Positions 61,263 through 64,000 of a DNA stretch of 64,000 nucleotides are shown piece by piece. The position numbers and the translations under genes were made by a program. The notes beneath the pieces are model-generated. The model was not told the DNA's origin. It made no database searches and saw nothing but the letters and a program-made list of their open reading frames with translations. This stretch comes from Gammaproteobacteria bacterium HGW-Gammaproteobacteria-13. GTDB lineage: Bacteria > Pseudomonadota > Gammaproteobacteria > Pseudomonadales > Pseudomonadaceae. How positions within the stretch are numbered: the stretch's first letter is position 1; every line of letters starts with the position of its first letter. The DNA lies in the NCBI GenBank assembly GCA_002840155.1, contig PGZH01000006.1:62001-126000 (forward strand), given 5' to 3'.

Positions 61263-63032
61263 TCAGTGGCTCAACGCGCCACCAGCACCTTTGGGAGTAC
61301 GTACGCTTTCCACCAATTCCTGAATCTCCTTCGGCGGCGCAACGCTGACCAGCGACACGCCGTAGGCAACCGCGAAGTTGATCATCGCACCCACGGTGCC
61401 GATGGACAGCGGCGAGATGCCGAACATCCAGTTATCTGGGGTGTTGGCGAAGGTCGCAGTGCCAGGGATGAAGAACCAGCCCAGGTACAGGAAGATGTAA
61501 ACGACGGTGAATACCAGACCGACCAGCATGCCGGCAATCGCGCCCTTGTCGTTTACCCGCTTGGAGAAGATGCCCATCATCAGCGCAGGGAACAGCGTGG
61601 CCGCGGCGATGCCGAAGGCCAGCGCCACCACCTGCGCCGCAAAGCCTGGCGGATTGAGCCCCAGCCAGGTGGCCAGCAGAATCGCGACCCCCATGGAGAT
61701 CCGCGCGGCGAGCATTTCCCCCTTCTCGCTGATTTTCGGATTGATCATGTTCTTGATCAGGTCATGACTCACCGCTGAGGAAATGGCCAGCAACAGACCG
61801 GCAGCCGTCGACAACGCGGCAGCAATGGCACCCGCTGCAATCAGGCCAATAACCCAACCCGGCAGGTTGGCGATTTCCGGGTTAGCCAGTACCAGAATGT
61901 CGTTGTTCACGGTCAGCTCGTTGCCTTTCCAGCCGCGTGTTTCGGCGGTCGGGGTGAAGGCAGGCGCGGCATCGTTGTACAACTGGATGCGACCGTCGGC
62001 GTTCTTGTCTTCCCACTTGATCAGACCGGTTGTTTCCCAGGTTTTCACCCATTCCGGACGCTCTTCATAGGCCAGTGCTGGCGCTTCAACACCCTGCGGA
62101 TAAACCGTGGTCATCAGGTTCAGGCGTGCCATGGAGGCCACAGCAGGCGCGGTGAGATAGAGCAGGGAGATAAACACCAGAGTCCAGCCAGCCGACCAAC
62201 GCGCGTCGGCGACTTTCGGCACGGTGAAGAAGCGAATGATGACGTGCGGCAAACCGGCCGTACCAATCATCAGCGACATGGTGAAGAGCACCATGTTCAG
62301 CTTGTTGGTGACATCGGCGGTGTAGTCGGTAAAGCCCAGCCCAGCCACAACTTCATTGAGTTTCTGCAGCAACGGCACGCCTGACTCAGTGTGCTCGCTG
62401 AACATGCCGAACATCGGAATCGGATTGCCGGTCAGTTGCAGGGAGATAAACACCGCAGGAATGGTATAGGCAATGATCAGCACCACGTACTGAGCAACCT
62501 GGGTGTAGGTAATGCCCTTCATCCCGCCAAACACCGCGTAGCAGAACACCACGCCAGCAGCGATCCAGATACCGGTGGAGTTGCTCACTTCGAGGAAGCG
62601 CGAGAACGCCACGCCAGCACCGGCCATCTGACCGATCACGTAGGTGACGCAGATGATGATCAGGCAGACCACTGCAGCCAGACGTGCACCGTTGCTGTAG
62701 AAGCGATCACCGATAAAGTCCGGCACAGTGAACTTGCCGAATTTACGCAGGTACGGCGCCAGCAGCATCGCCAGCAGCACATAACCACCGGTCCAGCCCA
62801 TCAGGAAGGTTGAGTTGGCATAACCACCGGCGGCGATCAGGCCCGCCATGGAAATAAACGACGCCGCGGACATCCAGTCGGCCGCAGTTGCCATGCCGTT
62901 GGTGACGGGGTGTACACCACCGCCGGCGACATAGAATTCCTTGGTCGAGCCGGCGCGTGCCCAGACAGCGATGCCGAAGTAGAGCGCGAAGGAGGCGCCC
63001 ACAAACAGCATATTGATTACAAACTGGCTCAT
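61263..63032 (-). CDS. Sodium:solute symporter, VC_2705-type (putative acetate/monocarboxylate)
   Basis: A 589-residue SSS-family transporter with ~13 helices: ATAADWMSAASFISMAGLIAAGGY sodium-site region, IGQMAGAGVAFSRFLEV, FGGMKGITYTQVAQYVVL and AAALSTAAGLLLAISSAVSHDL. It carries a ~70-residue soluble insertion (RPEWVKTWETTGLIKWEDKNADG...) typical of the VC_2705 subgroup that pairs with DUF4212 proteins. It resembles ActP but has a different companion. Acetate or another short monocarboxylate is likely, fitting glcB and the CBS/DUF294 gene in the neighbourhood. It starts 3 bases after the small subunit gene. Confidence 0.9.
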   Translation of the reverse strand: MSQFVINMLFVGASFALYFGIAVWARAGSTKEFYVAGGGVHPVTNGMATAADWMSAASFISMAGLIAAGGYANSTFLMGWTGGYVLLAMLLAPYLRKFGKFTVPDFIGDRFYSNGARLAAVVCLIIICVTYVIGQMAGAGVAFSRFLEVSNSTGIWIAAGVVFCYAVFGGMKGITYTQVAQYVVLIIAYTIPAVFISLQLTGNPIPMFGMFSEHTESGVPLLQKLNEVVAGLGFTDYTADVTNKLNMVLFTMSLMIGTAGLPHVIIRFFTVPKVADARWSAGWTLVFISLLYLTAPAVASMARLNLMTTVYPQGVEAPALAYEERPEWVKTWETTGLIKWEDKNADGRIQLYNDAAPAFTPTAETRGWKGNELTVNNDILVLANPEIANLPGWVIGLIAAGAIAAALSTAAGLLLAISSAVSHDLIKNMINPKISEKGEMLAARISMGVAILLATWLGLNPPGFAAQVVALAFGIAAATLFPALMMGIFSKRVNDKGAIAGMLVGLVFTVVYIFLYLGWFFIPGTATFANTPDNWMFGISPLSIGTVGAMINFAVAYGVSLVSVAPPKEIQELVESVRTPKGAGGALSH

Positions 63033-63035
63033 GGA

Positions 63036-63296
63036 TTATTCCTCGACACCGAATTGTTTATCGAGTTTGTTCATTTTCCAGGCGTAAAAGAAAATGATCA
63101 CGACAAAGGTAATGATCGAACCTTGCTGGGCGAACCAGAAACCAAGGTCAGTACCACCGACAGAAATACCTGCCAGCATCGGTCGAAGAAGTATGGCGCA
63201 GCCGTAAGACACCAAGGCCCAGACAATCAGGCTCCAGGTAATCAGCCGAACATTCGCCTTCCAGTACGCTGCAGCGTTAGCTTGTTCAGAAGTCAT
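63036..63296 (-). CDS. DUF4212 small subunit of the sodium:solute symporter
   Basis: An 86-residue protein with two helices. The family signature is intact: YWKANVRLITWSLIVWALVSYGC, then LGFWFAQQGSIITFVVIIFFYAWKMNKLDKQFGV. DUF4212 proteins are obligate neighbours of VC_2705-type symporters and are thought to be accessory subunits, analogous to YjcH with ActP but unrelated in sequence. CGGAGGAG precedes the ATG. Confidence 0.92.
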   Translation of the reverse strand: MTSEQANAAAYWKANVRLITWSLIVWALVSYGCAILLRPMLAGISVGGTDLGFWFAQQGSIITFVVIIFFYAWKMNKLDKQFGVEE

Positions 63297-63569
63297 AAAC
63301 TCCTCCGGTTATTGTTATTCTCATGCACCTTCAAGCTAGCAGCAGGCCATTAGGGCCGACAGATAGACATTGGTATTAGCCGACTTGCACCACCTTACGC
63401 GCAGCGCTTTTTGTCGATTTAACAGGCACTTGGCACTACACCGAAAAGCCCCCAAAAAAGCGGGAACAACTTTGGTCTAAGAGTAAGGCAGGAACATGCC
63501 TGGTGCGGGCACGCTATCAGCAGCATGGTTACCCCCTGCTGCGCAATATCGAAGCTGTTACACGCCCCT

Positions 63570-64000
63570 TTAGACGGGTGAAAACTCGATCGGCAGAAGG
63601 TAACGCTGCTCGTCGTACTCGATGCGAAACTGCACTCGACGCGTGCTTTCTTTTACGGTTTCACATTCCCCGGCCACCTCAGCCGCGCGGCTTTCGACTC
63701 GGATCTGCTTAAGCAGCAAGTCGCGATAACCCTTGTTCCCCGGACGTTCGGTGATGATCAGCAGGCCCTTGGTATCACTGAACTCTCCTGCGCAACGGGT
63801 ATCCCACTCTCCCCCCGAGCTATCCATCACCAGCTCGCTCAGCACCGGGCGCAAACGCTGCGACTGCAGCTCATAGAGACTCAGCGAGGTTTTATAGAAG
63901 GGATTGGGGCGCGACATATTTCGACGTTTGATGCGAAGACCGAAAGCTAAATCGCCCTCGCGCAAACGATAGGGAGCAGTATCGAATTCCAATCCATCGA
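63570..64000 (-). CDS. C-terminal part of an unidentified protein (5' end outside window)
   Basis: An open frame runs from the window edge to TAA at 63570-63572 (about 142 residues, from DGLEFDTAPYRLREGDLAFG). Apparent internal TTG starts are unlikely because the frame continues upstream. Two cysteines (RCAGEF, ECETV) may form a disulfide, suggesting an envelope protein. Family not recognised. The 273 bases between it and the DUF4212 gene hold no clear element. Confidence 0.6.
   Translation of the reverse strand, partial: DGLEFDTAPYRLREGDLAFGLRIKRRNMSRPNPFYKTSLSLYELQSQRLRPVLSELVMDSSGGEWDTRCAGEFSDTKGLLIITERPGNKGYRDLLLKQIRVESRAAEVAGECETVKESTRRVQFRIEYDEQRYLLPIEFSPV

Noticed and set aside
61263..63296. 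Calling the symporter pair actP/yjcH
   Set aside because: The small partner has the DUF4212 signature, not the DUF485 (YjcH) signature, and the large subunit carries the insertion of the VC_2705 subgroup.

Overview
The window is chromosomal DNA of a GC-rich gammaproteobacterium, almost certainly a Pseudomonas. The evidence is gene content and order: the bioB-bioF-bioH-bioC-bioD chain followed by tandem FadE-type acyl-CoA dehydrogenases is the PA0500-PA0508 arrangement of P. aeruginosa. Also typical are a HutC-controlled hut cluster, malate synthase G, FecI/FecR iron signalling, PsrA-type and Fur-type operators, and several REP-like repeat families between genes. I cannot assign a species. No rRNA or tRNA gene, prophage, insertion sequence or CRISPR array was found.

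Layout. 1-1.3 kb: tail of an unknown gene, then a winged-helix/MNT nucleotidyltransferase and a HEPN protein behind a perfect 24-bp inverted repeat (a toxin-antitoxin-like pair). 1.6-4.2 kb: an EAL phosphodiesterase and a GGDEF cyclase. 4.5-5.8 kb: tyrS. 5.9-11.1 kb: a sigma-54 activator, a GntP permease behind a convincing -24/-12 promoter, and an acyl-CoA transferase (hydroxy/keto-acid use). 11.4-13.4 kb: ureohydrolase and polyamine-type binding protein. 13.6-20.6 kb: pentapeptide-repeat potassium channel, LysR regulator, M48 protease with LemA, and a TetR-hydrolase-thioesterase operon. 20.9-21.6 kb: an endonuclease I relative lacking its catalytic residues. 21.6-30.3 kb: hutC, hutH, hutU, a YjiH-type membrane protein, hutG (arginase type), hutI and divergent hutD.

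30.4-37.9 kb holds three paralogous acyl-CoA dehydrogenases, with a diguanylate cyclase between the second and third and two abutting PsrA-type sites upstream of the block. 38.0-43.9 kb has an SprA-type metalloprotease, a 100-residue mini flagellar-rod-like protein and the biotin genes, including a truncated second bioD start wedged between bioC and bioD. 44-50.8 kb: comF, srkA, rarD, a GcvR-like ACT protein, a GNAT and glcB. 50.9-54.9 kb: a cNMP/CBS/DUF294 protein, a DEDDh exonuclease and trhP. 55.1-60.6 kb: Fur-boxed ECF sigma, FecR, TonB receptor and PepSY reductase. 60.7-63.3 kb: a hypothetical membrane protein and a sodium:solute symporter with its DUF4212 small subunit, probably for acetate or a similar monocarboxylate. 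The window ends inside an unknown gene.

Functionally this is mainly a carbon-catabolism region (histidine, fatty acids, hydroxy acids, acetate via the glyoxylate shunt) interleaved with biotin synthesis, iron uptake and second-messenger enzymes. No single undescribed system dominates. The best leads are the MNT/HEPN module with its palindromic leader, the bioD start duplication, the degenerate endonuclease, the mini rod protein, the YjiH protein inside hut, and a REP element with a conserved CTAG-bearing insertion.
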